A stretch of 64,000 nucleotides of DNA from Bradyrhizobium guangzhouense (GCF_004114955.1 NZ_CP030054.1:310001-374000); one strand, 5' to 3'; counted from the first letter of the stretch, positions 37,163 to 50,286 are shown. Program-made: numbers and translations. Notes: generated by a model not told the origin, from the letters alone.

Positions 37163-38136
37163 CAGGTTTCTTTCTGCGCAGATTGCTGTCCGTGTTGCCG
37201 GTGATGCTGATGACGGCGTTTCTGTCGTTCGCCGCCTTTCATTTTATCGGCGATCCGCTCCAGAATATGGTCGGACCGGAGGCGACCGCGCAGGACCGCG
37301 CGCGGCTAGCGGCGGAACTCGGGTTCGACCGCCCCTTTTACATCCAGTTCTTTCGTTTTATCAGTTCGGCACTCCATGGGGACTTCGGCATTTCCACTCG
37401 CGTTGGAAGGCCGGTGTTGGATTTGATCCTGGAGCGGCTGCCTGCGACTCTGGAACTAGCTATATTATCGTTTATATTTGCAATGATAGCGGGAGTCGCC
37501 CTTGGCGTCGTGACAGCATTGCGGCCGCGCTCCATATTATCGGGCTTCAGCTTGACGGTCTCGCTGATCGCAGTATCCCTGCCTAACTTCTTAATCGGCA
37601 TCGGCCTCATCTACGTGTTCGCGGTCAAACTTGGCTGGTTGCCGTCCTTCGGACGGGGCGACACGGTGAAGATCGGCTGGTGGACCACCGGGTTACTGAC
37701 TAAGACCGGCTGGCAGGCTATCATCCTTCCCGCGATTTCACTGGCCACCTATCAACTCACGCTGATCTTGCGTTTAGTCCGCACTGAAATGCTTGAGGTC
37801 ATGCATTCCGATCATATCCGGTTCGCACGCGCGCGAGGGCTGCCAGACCGGCTCATCTATTTTTCTTACGCTTTGAAGAACACGATGATTCCGGTCGTCA
37901 CGGTTGCAGGTTTGCAGTTGGGATCCATCATCGCATTCGCCGTCGTTACTGAGACAGTATTCCAATGGCCAGGCGTTGGGCTGCTCTTTATTAATTCCAT
38001 TAGATTTTCCGACGTCCCAATCATGGCCGCATACCTTCTCATCGTGTCGATCATTTTCGTTACCATCAACATGGTCGTGGATTGCGTCTACTACCTTCTA
38101 GATCCTCGCCTGCGGACGGGAGGAGTAGTCAGATGA
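37159..38136 (+). CDS. ABC transporter permease, DppB type
   Basis: A 325-residue inner-membrane permease. The first helix is LLSVLPVMLMTAFLSFAAF, followed by the DppB-type signature region LGFDRPFYIQFFRF and the EAA-like loop (EVMHSDHIRFARARGLPDRL, then ALKNTMIPVVTV). About six membrane segments are visible. GTG 37159 overlaps the binding-protein stop by 4 nt. It pairs with the permease encoded next. Confidence 0.92.
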   Translation: MTGFFLRRLLSVLPVMLMTAFLSFAAFHFIGDPLQNMVGPEATAQDRARLAAELGFDRPFYIQFFRFISSALHGDFGISTRVGRPVLDLILERLPATLELAILSFIFAMIAGVALGVVTALRPRSILSGFSLTVSLIAVSLPNFLIGIGLIYVFAVKLGWLPSFGRGDTVKIGWWTTGLLTKTGWQAIILPAISLATYQLTLILRLVRTEMLEVMHSDHIRFARARGLPDRLIYFSYALKNTMIPVVTVAGLQLGSIIAFAVVTETVFQWPGVGLLFINSIRFSDVPIMAAYLLIVSIIFVTINMVVDCVYYLLDPRLRTGGVVR

Positions 38137-39053
38137 CCATTCACAAGCTTTCCGCATTGTTTAACTCTGATATCGGGCACTCTTACATCCGTTCCCCCAG
38201 AGCAGTTCTGTCTACGCTCGCACTGCTAACTCTCATTGTCGCGGCCCTGGGAGCTCCTTTATGGGCACCACAGAACACTCTCGACGCCAGCACGTTCGAT
38301 CTGCTTTCGTCAAATACACCGGCCTGGAGCATCAATGAGTTCACGAACCGCTTCTACGCTTTCGGCACAGACGATCAGGGACGTGACGTGCTTTCAGCGA
38401 CCCTTTATGGAACACGGGTTTCACTCCTAGTGGGCCTTGCCTCTGTTTTGGTTTCAATGTCGATCGGCGTCAGCTTAGGCCTGATATCCGGTTATTTCGG
38501 GGGACACATTGACGCAGCGATCATGCGTATCGCAGACATCCAGTTGTCCATCCCCGCCATTTTTATTGCGCTCCTTATTTCCGGCTTAACGCGGTCGCTA
38601 CTGCCACCGAGCGCGCGCGAAGCCCTTGCTGTCTACATGGTAATATTGGCGATTGGAATTTCCGGATGGGTCACATATGCCCGCACGGTGCGCGGCGCCG
38701 TGATGGGGGAGAAACAGCGAGAGTATGTGCAGGCAGCCCTAATGATAGGCCTTCCGACGGGCACAGTGCTGGTACGGCACATATTGCCAAACGTGCGTCG
38801 ACCGATCCTCGTGATCGCGACAATCTCACTTGCGCTTTCAATTATTACCGAAGCCACGCTGTCCTACTTGGGCGCAGGTCTGCCCCCCACCCAACCATCT
38901 CTTGGAACATTGATCCGCAGTGGGCAAGACTTTCTTTTTGCTGGGCAGTGGTGGATCCTGCTGTTTCCTGCCGCCACCCTTCTTACACTCGCGCTGGCCA
39001 TTAACGTCTTGGGCGACTGGTTCCGGGATGTAATCAACCCAAGGGGCATCTGA
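38133..39053 (+). CDS. ABC transporter permease, DppC type
   Basis: A 306-residue permease starting at ATG 38133 (MTIHKLSALF), which overlaps the upstream stop as ATGA; the reading from 38082 is inside the previous gene. DppC features: an N-terminal cytoplasmic part and first helix (LSTLALLTLIVAALGAPLWA), the conserved FGTDDQGRDVLSATLYGTRV, and an EAA loop (QAALMIGLPTGTVLVRHILP). It forms the channel with the DppB-type subunit. Confidence 0.92.
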   Translation: MTIHKLSALFNSDIGHSYIRSPRAVLSTLALLTLIVAALGAPLWAPQNTLDASTFDLLSSNTPAWSINEFTNRFYAFGTDDQGRDVLSATLYGTRVSLLVGLASVLVSMSIGVSLGLISGYFGGHIDAAIMRIADIQLSIPAIFIALLISGLTRSLLPPSAREALAVYMVILAIGISGWVTYARTVRGAVMGEKQREYVQAALMIGLPTGTVLVRHILPNVRRPILVIATISLALSIITEATLSYLGAGLPPTQPSLGTLIRSGQDFLFAGQWWILLFPAATLLTLALAINVLGDWFRDVINPRGI

Positions 39054-40795
39054 TGACAACAACTGCCCAGCCTTGCGTTCTTTCCATTCGGGGACTTAGC
39101 GTCGACTTTCCTAGCCGGCATGGCGCCTTGCAAGCCGTATGCAACGTCAGCCTAGACATCGCGCCAGGCGAAATACTCGGCATCGTCGGCGAATCGGGCG
39201 CGGGCAAATCGACCGTTGGAGCTGCCATCACGGGCTTACTACAGGCTCCCGGCCATATTAGTGCGGGCGAAGTTCGGCTTTCCGGAGATATCATCGATGC
39301 GCGCGACGTTAAGGCGATGCGGGCGTTACGCGGCAAACGCGTCTCGACTATTTTCCAAGATCCACTGACCAGCTTAAATCCACTTTTCACAATTGAGAGA
39401 CAACTGGTCGACACGATCCGAACTCATCTCGCCTTATCACGCAGCGACGCAAGGATCGAGGCGGTGCGTCAGTTGGAGGCGGTAGGGATTCCAGAGCCAG
39501 CCCGGCGCGTGAAGAACTGGCCACATGAATTCTCGGGTGGCATGCGACAGCGCGCAGTTATCGCGCTTGCTCTCTGCTCACAACCCGAACTCATTGTCGC
39601 GGACGAACCAACAACTGCGCTCGACGTGACCGTTCAGGCACAGATCTTGAAGCTAATCAAGAACTTGGCTCGTGAACGTCAAGTGGGTGTGATGCTCATC
39701 ACCCACAACATGGGCGTGATTTCCCAGGTCACTGATCGCGTCGCGGTGATGAGGGCAGGCGAAATCGTCGAACTAAACGACACTGCGGCTGTTCTTGGAA
39801 ATCCATGCCACGAGTACAGCCAAGCATTGATTTCGGTTGTGCCGCGCGGCGACATTAAGCTGCATCGCTTTCCCGTGTCTGGCGCCGCTCGAAATATCGA
39901 TGCGGCCATGCAGTGGCTGCTGGAAAGAGACATGCCGCAAAGTTCAAGCCAGCCGGAGGCACTTGTAGAACTCCGGGGTGTGGAGCGCGTATATGGGGCG
40001 ACAGGCATGTTCGGTGGTTCCGCTCGGCGAGCCTTTAAGGCCCTGCACGATGTGAACCTGAGTATCCGCCCCGGAGAAGTCATGGGCCTTGTTGGCGAAT
40101 CCGGCTCTGGAAAAAGCACGATCGCAAGAGTCGTTGCTGGGCTTGCCCGCCCGAGCAGCGGCCAACTGATTTATGGCGGAAAAGATGTTTATGCAGCCAG
40201 CCTTGAAGATCGTCAAGATATTCGGCGTCAAACTCAAATGGTGTTTCAAGACCCGTACTCGTCTCTGAATCCACAGATGCGCGTGGGCGAGATTATCATG
40301 GAGCCAATGATTCACTTTGGACTAGTAAAGGATAAGCGAGAGGCCGAACCGATAATGTTAGAGCTGCTGAAGGCCGTTGGTCTGGAGCCCACCGTCGCCC
40401 GCCGTTATCCGCACGCCTTCTCAGGCGGTCAGCGACAACGTATTTCAATCGCACGAACCTTGGCAAGTCGCCCGCGGTTCCTCATCTGCGATGAACCTAC
40501 CTCGGCACTCGATGTCTCGATCCAGGCGCAGATCCTAAATCTTCTGAAAGACCTTCAAGAGAATCTATCGCTGACGATGTTATTTATCAGTCACGATCTC
40601 CCTGTCGTGCGTCAGATTTGCGACAGAGTTACAGTACTACAGAATGGGCAAATTTGCGAAAGCAGCGAGACGGAACAGTTGTTCAAAGCGCCGAAGCACT
40701 CTTACACAGCATCGCTCTTGTCCATGATACCGAAGATGCAGACCCCAGAGTGGATCGTCAAGCCGTCTGAGATCCCATCACAGTCCATCTGCTAG
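39053..40795 (+). CDS. Fused double ATPase of the peptide-type importer (DppD-DppF)
   Basis: A 580-residue protein with two complete ABC nucleotide-binding domains. Domain 1 (about 8-265): Walker A GESGAGKST at 46-54, signature FSGGMRQRAVIALAL, Walker B LIVADEPTTALDV. Domain 2 (about 303-560): Walker A GESGSGKST near 347, signature FSGGQRQRISIARTL, Walker B FLICDEPTSALDV. Each is followed by the oligopeptide-family C-terminal element. Most Dpp/Opp systems encode these as two proteins; the fusion is common in rhizobial importers (GsiA-like). The start overlaps the permease stop by 1 nt, completing the operon. Confidence 0.93.
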   Translation: MTTTAQPCVLSIRGLSVDFPSRHGALQAVCNVSLDIAPGEILGIVGESGAGKSTVGAAITGLLQAPGHISAGEVRLSGDIIDARDVKAMRALRGKRVSTIFQDPLTSLNPLFTIERQLVDTIRTHLALSRSDARIEAVRQLEAVGIPEPARRVKNWPHEFSGGMRQRAVIALALCSQPELIVADEPTTALDVTVQAQILKLIKNLARERQVGVMLITHNMGVISQVTDRVAVMRAGEIVELNDTAAVLGNPCHEYSQALISVVPRGDIKLHRFPVSGAARNIDAAMQWLLERDMPQSSSQPEALVELRGVERVYGATGMFGGSARRAFKALHDVNLSIRPGEVMGLVGESGSGKSTIARVVAGLARPSSGQLIYGGKDVYAASLEDRQDIRRQTQMVFQDPYSSLNPQMRVGEIIMEPMIHFGLVKDKREAEPIMLELLKAVGLEPTVARRYPHAFSGGQRQRISIARTLASRPRFLICDEPTSALDVSIQAQILNLLKDLQENLSLTMLFISHDLPVVRQICDRVTVLQNGQICESSETEQLFKAPKHSYTASLLSMIPKMQTPEWIVKPSEIPSQSIC

Positions 40796-40799
40796 CCCC

Positions 40800-41345
40800 G
40801 GACGCGTCCGCCCGGGTTGTCAGATATCTGATGGTCATGCGGCAGCAGCCGATGGCTTTATACGCCCGCCGTACGCTCATCCCGTGGGCAACCATGAGAT
40901 ACGCGACAGCTTTCCGCTTGCCCGCGGGCAAAAAGCGGGCTTCGTGCCCGAACCATTTATCGCGAACGGCGTGCGCGGATCTCGTCATGGCCTGGCTGCA
41001 ACAGCAGTCCACTCGCGAGAGGCCGGATACATTTATGCAATTGGAAGCGTCATTTTTGCTGTTACGAACCCTTGCACGGACCGGGGCGGACCATACATTC
41101 TTTCCCACGAGATCCTTGGGCGCCGCATTGTCCAGCACGGCATCAGCCACCAACCGCTTCAGCCGTGTGTTCTCGTCCTCCAGCGTCTTCAGCCGCTTGG
41201 CCTCCGACACTCCAGTGGCCTTCCATTTGTAGATGCTGGGGTCGCTGACGCCGCGCTTGCGGCACAGATCGGCAACCGAAACCCCGGCCTCATGCTCCTT
41301 CAAAATCCCGATGATCTGCTCTGCCGAAAAGCGGCTACGCTTCAT
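40800..41345 (-). pseudogene. IS3 orfA and orfB fragment
   Basis: Begins as a good IS3 OrfA (MKRSRFSAEQIIGILKEHEA, VSVADLCRKRGVSDPSIYKW, LEDENTRLKRLVADAVLDNA). After KDLVGK comes about 150 bp of unrelated sequence. It ends with a piece of OrfB (AVAYLMVAHGMSVRRAYKAI, GCCRMTIRYLTTRAD). It abuts the importer operon only a few bases after its stop, so an IS insertion probably removed whatever followed. Confidence 0.7.
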
Positions 41346-41459
41346 GCTCTGGTCCTTGTTTGGGCCAGCGCGAACTTCAATCTGGATTAAGCCTGTGGGG
41401 CAAGGTCATTCACGTCCTTGAGGGTTATCCTGATCCGGACGGCGGTCGTGTTCAGGCTC

Positions 41460-42150
41460 ATGCTGCCAGCCTCGGATCGTGCGCATGCATCCTGTAGGTC
41501 GATGCCCAGGGAGGCAGTTTGTCCAGTCGCGCCGCAGGCCAGCCATTGATGAGTTTTGCGAGCACGCCGGAGAGCCAGGGCTAGGCGCTGACGACATTGA
41601 GCCTACACGTTTCAATGAGCGAGGCCAGCAATGCCCAATTATCGGCACCCTCGTCGCACCCAGCGAACAGGGCATTCTTGGCATCGAGTTTGATTGGCCG
41701 CATCGCACGCTCGACCGCATTCGTGTCCATCTCGATGCGCCCGTCATCAAGGTAGAGCGTCAGGCCGTCCCAATGGCGCAGCGAATAGCGCAGAGCCTTC
41801 GCCGTGTCGCTCTTCCCCGCAAGATGATCAAGAGTTGCCTCAAACCACTGCTTCAAGGCTGCTGCCAGAGGTCTGGCATGAGCTTGTCGACCCGCGCAGC
41901 GCTCGGCAGCAGAGTGGCCCCGAAGTGCCTTCTCGACCGCGTTGAGCTGGGCGATGCGCTTAAGGGCCTCGCGGCAAACTGGAGCTGGCGCCGGAGCAGC
42001 CTCACGCGCGATCTTCACAAACTAGCGCCGTAGATGCGATCAGCAGAAGGCGAGCGGCCCAGACAGGGCGCCCGCACGCGTCTCCCGGGTCATGGTCTTG
42101 TAGGCCTGATAGCCTTCGCAATAGATGATACCGCGATAGCCCCAATCAGC
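41460..42150 (-). pseudogene. IS66 TnpC C-terminal fragment
   Basis: Pieces in changing frames: GIIYCEGYQAYKTMTRETRA, LAFC then SHLRR with an in-frame stop, EALKRIAQLNAVEKALRGHS, DTNAVERAMRPIKLDAKNAL, and after a further frameshift the C-terminus ending near 41460. Typical of the last half of IS66 TnpC. Decayed. Confidence 0.7.
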
Positions 42151-42260
42151 GATGGCTTTGGGTGTCGCGTGCGAGGTCGGCCGTCCCGGACCGCGTTTTC
42201 CGTCGAGCGCGGTGCGCCTGCGATAGCTCTCGACTGTAGCGCGGCGATCTGGGAGAGAGG
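42151..42260 (-). pseudogene. IstB C-terminal remnant of an IS21 relative
   Basis: Encodes ATVESYRRRTALDGKRGPGR and PTSHATPKAI, closely similar to the end of the intact IstB at 42364 (VESYRRREAAERKKGPGRPA). It is a leftover of an older, related IS21, now fused to IS66 debris. Confidence 0.6.
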
Positions 42261-42363
42261 TGCGCGACAATCTGGATGAGAATCTGGTGTCGCGGCGGAT
42301 GTGATGATCCGCGGGTTTGATTGACGCGCGCAAGTGCTTTGTCAGGTTGATTGTCGCGGCGCG

Positions 42364-44789
<2,426 letters not shown>

Positions 44790-44923
44790 TCATCTCCGAG
44801 CACGTCGGCTCTTTGGCTCTAGCTGGTTTCCTGATCCAGATCTGTTCGATCGTTGCGCCCATTCGGGTCGTCGCCTTCTCACACCCCCTTCGCCAACGTC
44901 AGGCTATTTCGTGCTGCATGCAG

Positions 44924-45949
44924 TCATGCCGTCACTGCCTGCGCTGGGTTCCGATAATCCTCCTTCCGGGTGAGCATGGCCCAAATCGTCCGAGCCATCT
45001 TGTTCGCCAAGGCGATCGCCACAAGCATGCGCGGCTTCCTCGCCAGCATCTGCGCCAGCCAGGATCCGCTAGGGATCGACTTGCGCCCGAGCCAGTTCAG
45101 CCGCGACATCGCCCCAACGATGAGCAACTGGCGAATGTCCGCCTGTCCTTCCTTCGAAACGCGTCCGAGCCTTTCCTTTCCCCCTGAGGAATGTTGCCGT
45201 GGGACCAAGCCGAGCCAAGCCGCGAAGTCTCGGCCACGTCGAAAGGCCGCCATGTCGGGCGCGAAAGCCTCGATCGCGAGTGCGGTCAGCGGGCCGACCC
45301 CCGGCATTGTCTGCAGCCGCTGCGCCGTGACCGTCCGCGTCGCCAACTTCTTGAGCTGCTCTGCCTTGGCATCGATCCGCTCCGTCTTGTAGGCGATCTG
45401 ATCAATGAGACTCCGACATTCCTCGCGGACCAGTTCTGGTAGATCGCTGTTCGGATCTTCGAGGATTGCGTCAATGCGTTTAAGTTGTTCGATTCCTTGC
45501 GGGATGATATGGCCGAATTCGTAGAGAACAGAACGCAGCGCATTCACCAGATCGGTGCGCTGATGAACAAGGCGCTTCCGAGCCCGAAAGAGCACTGCCC
45601 TGGCCTGCTGTTCTTCCGATTTCGGCTCGACGAAGCGCATCTCGGGGCGCTGTGCCGCGATCACGATTGCTTCGGCATCAGCCGCGTCGTTCTTTTGGCG
45701 TTTCACAAAAGGCTTCACATATTGCGGAGCGATCAGTTTCACTTCATGGCCGAGCTTGACCATCTCCCGTGCCCAATAGTGGGCGCTGCCACAGGCTTCC
45801 ATCACCACCACTGCCGATGGGTGGCCCGCCATGAACTTCCGAAACTGAAGCCGCGACAGTTTCTTTCGAAATTTCAAGTGTCCCGCCATTGACGCCCCGT
45901 GGAGCTGAAACACATTCTTGGCTAGATCCACTCCGATCACCGTATCCAT
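44924..45949 (-). CDS. IS110/IS1111-type transposase, intact
   Basis: A 341-residue DEDD transposase from ATG 45949: MDTVIGVDLAKNVFQLHGAS, VMEACGSAHYWAREMVKLGH, KNDAADAEAIVIAAQ, then the C-terminal domain LQTMPGVGPLTALAIEAFAP, DFAAWLGLVPRQHSSGGKER and LVAIALANKMARTIWAMLT. This is the only IS110-type gene in the window without a frameshift. Its element lies next to the IS21 at 42261-44820 and may have inserted in that element's leader. Confidence 0.9.
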   Translation of the reverse strand: MDTVIGVDLAKNVFQLHGASMAGHLKFRKKLSRLQFRKFMAGHPSAVVVMEACGSAHYWAREMVKLGHEVKLIAPQYVKPFVKRQKNDAADAEAIVIAAQRPEMRFVEPKSEEQQARAVLFRARKRLVHQRTDLVNALRSVLYEFGHIIPQGIEQLKRIDAILEDPNSDLPELVREECRSLIDQIAYKTERIDAKAEQLKKLATRTVTAQRLQTMPGVGPLTALAIEAFAPDMAAFRRGRDFAAWLGLVPRQHSSGGKERLGRVSKEGQADIRQLLIVGAMSRLNWLGRKSIPSGSWLAQMLARKPRMLVAIALANKMARTIWAMLTRKEDYRNPAQAVTA

Positions 45950-46147
45950 CAATTTGCCGTCCTCTTCGCTTCGGGGTTCAAACACTGCGTTCTTGGCACA
46001 TTACGATGCCGTCTGGGGAGGGCGGCAACCATCCCATCTCAATTGATGGACGGTTATGTGGCGGCCGGGCACAAAAGTGATTCCTCCGAATCGGAAAAAC
46101 CACCGGCATACCGGCCGACCGCGACCACCTGAGGCCTCGAAAAGGCC

Positions 46148-46210
46148 GCCGCCGCTGGACGGAAACTCCGGTCGGGCTACGCCCTCCCGACGTTCCCGTC
46201 CAGTGGCGGC
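46148..46210. repeat. Strong hairpin followed by an IS21-like end
   Basis: Arms of 15 bp (46148-46162 and 46196-46210, 14 of 15 paired) enclose a second stem (GTCGGG 46171-46176 with CCCGAC 46186-46191). Immediately after, 46211-46234 reads inward as TGCAGCGTCAATCCAGATGA, resembling the 42261 end of the IS21 element. Confidence 0.6.
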
Positions 46211-46261
46211 ATTCTCATCTGGATTGACGCTGCACTCTCACTTTGATCGCCGCGCCGCACT

Positions 46262-47849
46262 TATAGCGCGACAATCAGGATGAGAGCGCGTATTGCCTCA
46301 TGTATTGATGCTCCCGGGTGCGATCGGTTGCCTCATTTATTTTGCTCCCGGCTTGGGTTGAGGAGGAGGCCGGGTGCGGAGATGGCCGGGGTTTCGGAGC
46401 GCCCGGCCTCCTCCGCTGGCGTCTGCCACATCATTGGGTTGTTGTGACCTCATGCCCCAGCAGCGTTTCCTCCGTAGGAACGAACAACAACGCGTTCGCT
46501 TGCTCGCTGCGCCAGGATTTAAGCCTACGCTGAAGCGTTCGAAGAAGCTTGTTCGGATAGGCTCCAGGATATTCCGCCTGCAACCGGGAGAGCAGTTCGC
46601 TACCAGTCCGCCAAGGCTCGGCTTCAAACCATTTTCGCAAATCTAGCGTTGCCCGGATGAGCGGGTCGGGACGCCGCCGGCCTCTTTTCGCTTTCACGAT
46701 TGGCCGATCCGTCGGTCGCATAGCTCCGTCTTTCCAGGCGGTTCGTAGGCTTGCCAGGAAGAGATCGATCGGTTGCGATGCCGCAGCAGGATGGGCGATT
46801 GGCTGCGTATCAGCGAGCGCCGCGAGGCGTTCCTGCGCGCCGCGGATGTCGCGCAACAACGCGACCGGGTCGAGAGCGGCATAGATTTCTTGGAGATGGT
46901 GACGAATCGCATCGGGCGTGCGGGCGTCGGCGGCCAAGCGCTGGTGTGGCGTTGCCGGTGCGCTGTATGTCTTACGCACACGAGCACCGTCGCGCTGCTT
47001 GGCCATCAGTTTGAATGAGGGTTGGAAGAAGTTCACGAACAGCCGCGCCGATCGATAGAGTTCAGCCAGCAGCTTGGCCGCTTCCAGGCCCTCGAGCCGA
47101 CGATAGCCGACCATCCTGCGCACGACGGCACCGTTCTTCTGCTCGACGAACGCCTGGTCGTTCTTCCGGTAGGGCCGGCAACGCGTGAAGACGATGTTGG
47201 CCGCATCGCAGTAGGCTTTCAGCGTCTCATTCATGAACACCGTATCATTGTCCGTATCGAGGCCGACCAGCGCAAAAGGCAATTGTTTGCGCAATTCCGT
47301 CAACACCGTGCTCAACAGTGTTTGTTCGCGCACGATCAGAGGAGCGCACTCCGTCCAGCCGGTAGCAATGTCGGTGAGCACGAGGGTCTGGATGAAGCTG
47401 CCGCGCGCCGATAGACCGCTATGCGCTACAAGGTCAGCCTCGACGAACCCCGGCGCCGGATCGTTCCAATCTGCCGACGTCCGTATTGGAATACTGCGAC
47501 GCAACGAGTGCGTCGCGTGCCGTCGGCGCTTGCGACCTAATCCTTCTCGGACCCGTGCCAACGCGCGGTCGATCGTCGCAGCACTCATTGCCAAAAGTTT
47601 GTCGCGGATCTCGGGAGCAAGGTCGAGGTGGCCGTGCCGTTCCATCGCTTCAATCAGCGCAGGCATTAACGCCTTCAGCCGCTTCCCGCAGATCCGGTCT
47701 GACGCCTCCCAAAGCAGCACGAGCGCGTTGTGTTCCGCCTCATTATAGATCCGACGTCGCGCCCGTCGGCCTGCGCTTACGTCTTCCTGGCCTCGAAGTA
47801 GACGCATCGCATGTTTGCGATGGAATCCGGTGATGTCGACGAACTCGCC
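46262..47849 (-). mobile_element. ISNCY-type element, copy B, 5'-truncated
   Basis: The left end (TATAGCGCGACAATCAGG at 46262) is intact. The right end is missing and replaced at about 47849 by a piece of another copy in opposite orientation. Confidence 0.75.
46431..47849 (-). pseudogene. ISNCY-type transposase copy B, N-terminus lost
   Basis: Nearly identical to the intact protein at 60784-62298 from EFVDITGFHRKHAMRLLRGQ to the C-terminus EETLLGHEVTTTQ, with a continuous reading frame. The first 40 or so residues (MGWLSMATRKELTAAAGARY and after) are gone. Confidence 0.85.
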
Positions 47850-48025
47850 TGGAAGCGGCCGAGCTGCTGGCCGCACTCTGTCGATCAGCGCGGCTGTTCG
47901 TAAACTTCTTCCAACCCTCGTTCAAACTGTTAGCCAAGCAGCGCGACAGTGCTCGTGTACGCAAGACATACAGCGCGCCGGCAACGCCTCACCAGCGCCT
48001 GGCAGCGGACGTCCGCACGCCTGAA
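47850..48025 (+). pseudogene. ISNCY-type transposase internal fragment
   Basis: Encodes ARLFVNFFQPSFKLLAKQRD, VRKTYSAPATPHQRLAADVR, the middle of the same transposase, in the opposite orientation to copy B and joined head to head with it. Likely product of an inversion or deletion between copies. Confidence 0.7.
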
Positions 48026-48260
48026 GGGTCAGATCGCCGCGGAAAGCCTTGAGCCGGGTGCGATTGCAATCGATATCGCCCGCCGCCATGGCTGCCGGAC
48101 ACAGCAGGTACATGACTGGCGACGCCGGGCGCGTTCAACAACTGGTGCTGCCGGCTTCGGCAGATGCAATATCGTTCGTGCCTTTGGTGTCGGAATCGTC
48201 GCCACCGGCGGCTGCGGAGCCTCCGCCAGCATACACTTCGATACGCGGCGACAATGGTCC
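48026..48260 (+). pseudogene. IS66 TnpA (OrfA) fragment
   Basis: Reads GQIAAESLEPGAIAIDIARR and HGCRTQQVHDWRRRAR, the helix-turn-helix of IS66 TnpA, then after a frameshift LVLPASADAISFVPLVSES. The start is missing. Confidence 0.65.
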
Positions 48261-48756
48261 TCTTATGTCGTCCGAATGGTCTCCACTATGAGCACCCTTG
48301 CCGCCAATCCCAATTCGTGCGCGCTGCGCGACGTCGTCGATGCCGAGCAAATCCTCACTGCAATGCGTCGACTCATAAGTCAGCACCGCCACCTTTGCAG
48401 ACGGGGGAGCTGGCGCAGCCGTTGCGAGCATCGATGCAGACGTCGCTAAGTGCTTGAGCGCCTGCGCTCGGCGTGCGAGAAATCGCTGTGATCCTACTCG
48501 AGTGGGCTAAATTTCCATTGTCGCACCCGCAATCCGCCGAATGAGCAAACTTCCGGTTTTTGACATCGTGGTCCTGTACCGGGGTCGTGGTCGAGTAACT
48601 CAGCCATTCGGCTTCGCCCTCACAGATCCGGGCGGGCAGACTTCCCGCACCCGGCTCTTCCCGAGCGTAACCCGCGTCATATGCGCGCCTGCGCCCTCGA
48701 GTGATGCGTGGAACGGAAAGACGGAAGCGAGCCGTCAGGGTCTCGAACTCCGGCCA
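48261..48756. other. Unassigned sequence in the IS graveyard
   Basis: About 500 bp without a recognisable gene. Short ORFs on both strands show no conserved motif. Probably scrambled IS flank. Confidence 0.4.
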
Positions 48757-49008
48757 TCTCTTGCGCGAGATGATCGGCTTTGCTGCCCAGCGGCTGATGG
48801 AGCTGGAAGTCGAAGGCCAGGTCGGTGCAGCCTACGGCGAGAAGAACCCCGAGCGTCTGGCCCAGCGCAACGGTGAGCTTCGACCGGACCTGGGAGACCT
48901 GGCCGGCACGGTCGAGCTTCGCATCCCAAGCTGCGCAAGGGCTCCTACTTCCCGGGTTTCCTGGAGCCGCGCCGGATGGCCGAGAAGGCGCTCACCGCCG
49001 TGGTCTGT
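48757..49008 (+). pseudogene. IS256-family transposase fragment
   Basis: LLREMIGFAAQRLMELEVEG, then AAYGEKNPERLAQRNG, AGTVELRIP and, after frame changes, GSYFPGFLEPRRMAEKALTA. This is the N-terminal third of an IS256 (mutator-type) transposase; the DDE domain is absent. Confidence 0.7.
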
Positions 49009-49070
49009 CGATTCCGAGGTCATCGCGCGCACCGTACCGATTTGATGGCGCGCGGAGTTCCGAAATGATC

Positions 49071-49870
49071 GCGCGCTTCGTTGCGGTCATGGGCGCATCC
49101 AGCTTGTCATTCCCGCTAGCGACGTGGACCGAGCAGCTCGGCGACTGGATCGCGGGAAACGACGCGGCCTACAGCTTTTTTGGTGACGCGACGCAACTGC
49201 TGGTGCCCACAACGCCAAGATCGCGGTGATCGAGGCCTGCCTCTGTGACCCCATAGTCGACCGCAGCTACAGCGATATGGCGCAGCATTCCGGCACGGCC
49301 GCCTCGCCCGAGAGATAAGGCAAAGGTCGAGGCCTGCGGTGGGAATCATCGAGCGTTGGCTGCTGCGGCGGTTGCGCAACCGAACTTTTTACAGCCTGGC
49401 CGAACTCAACCGCGCGATCGCCTAGTGGCTGGCCAAGCTCAATGACGAACGGGTACTGCGTCAGTATGGCCGCATACGGCGCCAGCTTTCGAGGAAATTG
49501 ATGCGCCAATTCTCAAACCGCTTCCGGGCCAGCCGTGGGTCCATGCCGAATGGCGGGTCGGGCTCGACTATCACGTCGAGATCGAACAACACCATATTCG
49601 GTGCCCTATCGCTTCGCCCGCCGCTGAGTTAGACTAGAAGCGCGGATCAGCGCACGAACGATTGAACCCTCCTTGGAGGCGAGCGTGCATATGCGTGGCA
49701 GTGGCAACGGGCGGCACACGACGATCAGCGCCACATGCCCTCCAGCCACCGGCGCTATGCGAGTGGACGCCGGCAAAGATCTGCAGGGAGGGAGGCCGGT
49801 CCGGCCCGATACTGCGCTAGTCGACCGGATCATCGAGGACCTGAAGCGAAAGATCTTAACCATGCCCGCC
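49071..49870 (+). pseudogene. IS21 IstA fragment, heavily decayed
   Basis: Related to the IstA at 7309: FVAVMGASSLSFPLATWTEQ, IAVIEACLCDP, RSYSDMAQHSG, LLRRLRNRTFYSLAELNRAI then a stop, and HMPSSHRRYAS near the end, spread over all three frames. No N-terminus or istB is present. Confidence 0.65.
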
Positions 49871-49884
49871 AACAGTTATACTGG

Positions 49885-50286
49885 CTGACTCGTTCTGCTC
49901 GCTACGAATTCATGAGAATCTCCGCAGCCAGCTCGCCGAGCGCCACGTCAGTCGTGGGCCGTAGCGGAGCGCTTTTGGTACAGCCAGCATACCCTGAGCG
50001 GAAAGCAGCGGATCGATGTAGGCTAGCGCACCTCCTATTGCGACATCCCGCACGATGAGGGTAAACGAGGTCACCGCGTAGATGCCCTCGCACGCGACGA
50101 CCGTTCCAATGGCGTCCCGGATTTCCGCGCCTCATGTGCTCGGCTGTCCACAATACCGGCCGATGCCTCGCCTTGCGTGAAAGCCTGGAGCTGGGGTACG
50201 GAGCTGCGACGTGTCGCAATGATATTGTCATTTGCAGCCGCAATTATTTTGAAGGCCGGCGCCATATTTGCCCAAAGACCCACCAT
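49885..50286 (-). pseudogene. Unidentified decayed gene fragment
   Basis: MVGLWANMAPAFKIIAAAND and NIIATRRSSVPQLQAFTQGE from 50286 appear to continue after a frameshift near 50110 as DAIGTVVACEGIYAVTSFTL, IVRDVAIGGALAYIDPLLSA. The codon pattern and hydrophobic blocks suggest a real former gene, but I do not recognise the family. Confidence 0.3.

Noticed and set aside
38082..38132. Upstream in-frame extension of the DppC-type permease
   Set aside because: It lies within the DppB-type gene; the ATGA overlap at 38133 gives the natural start.
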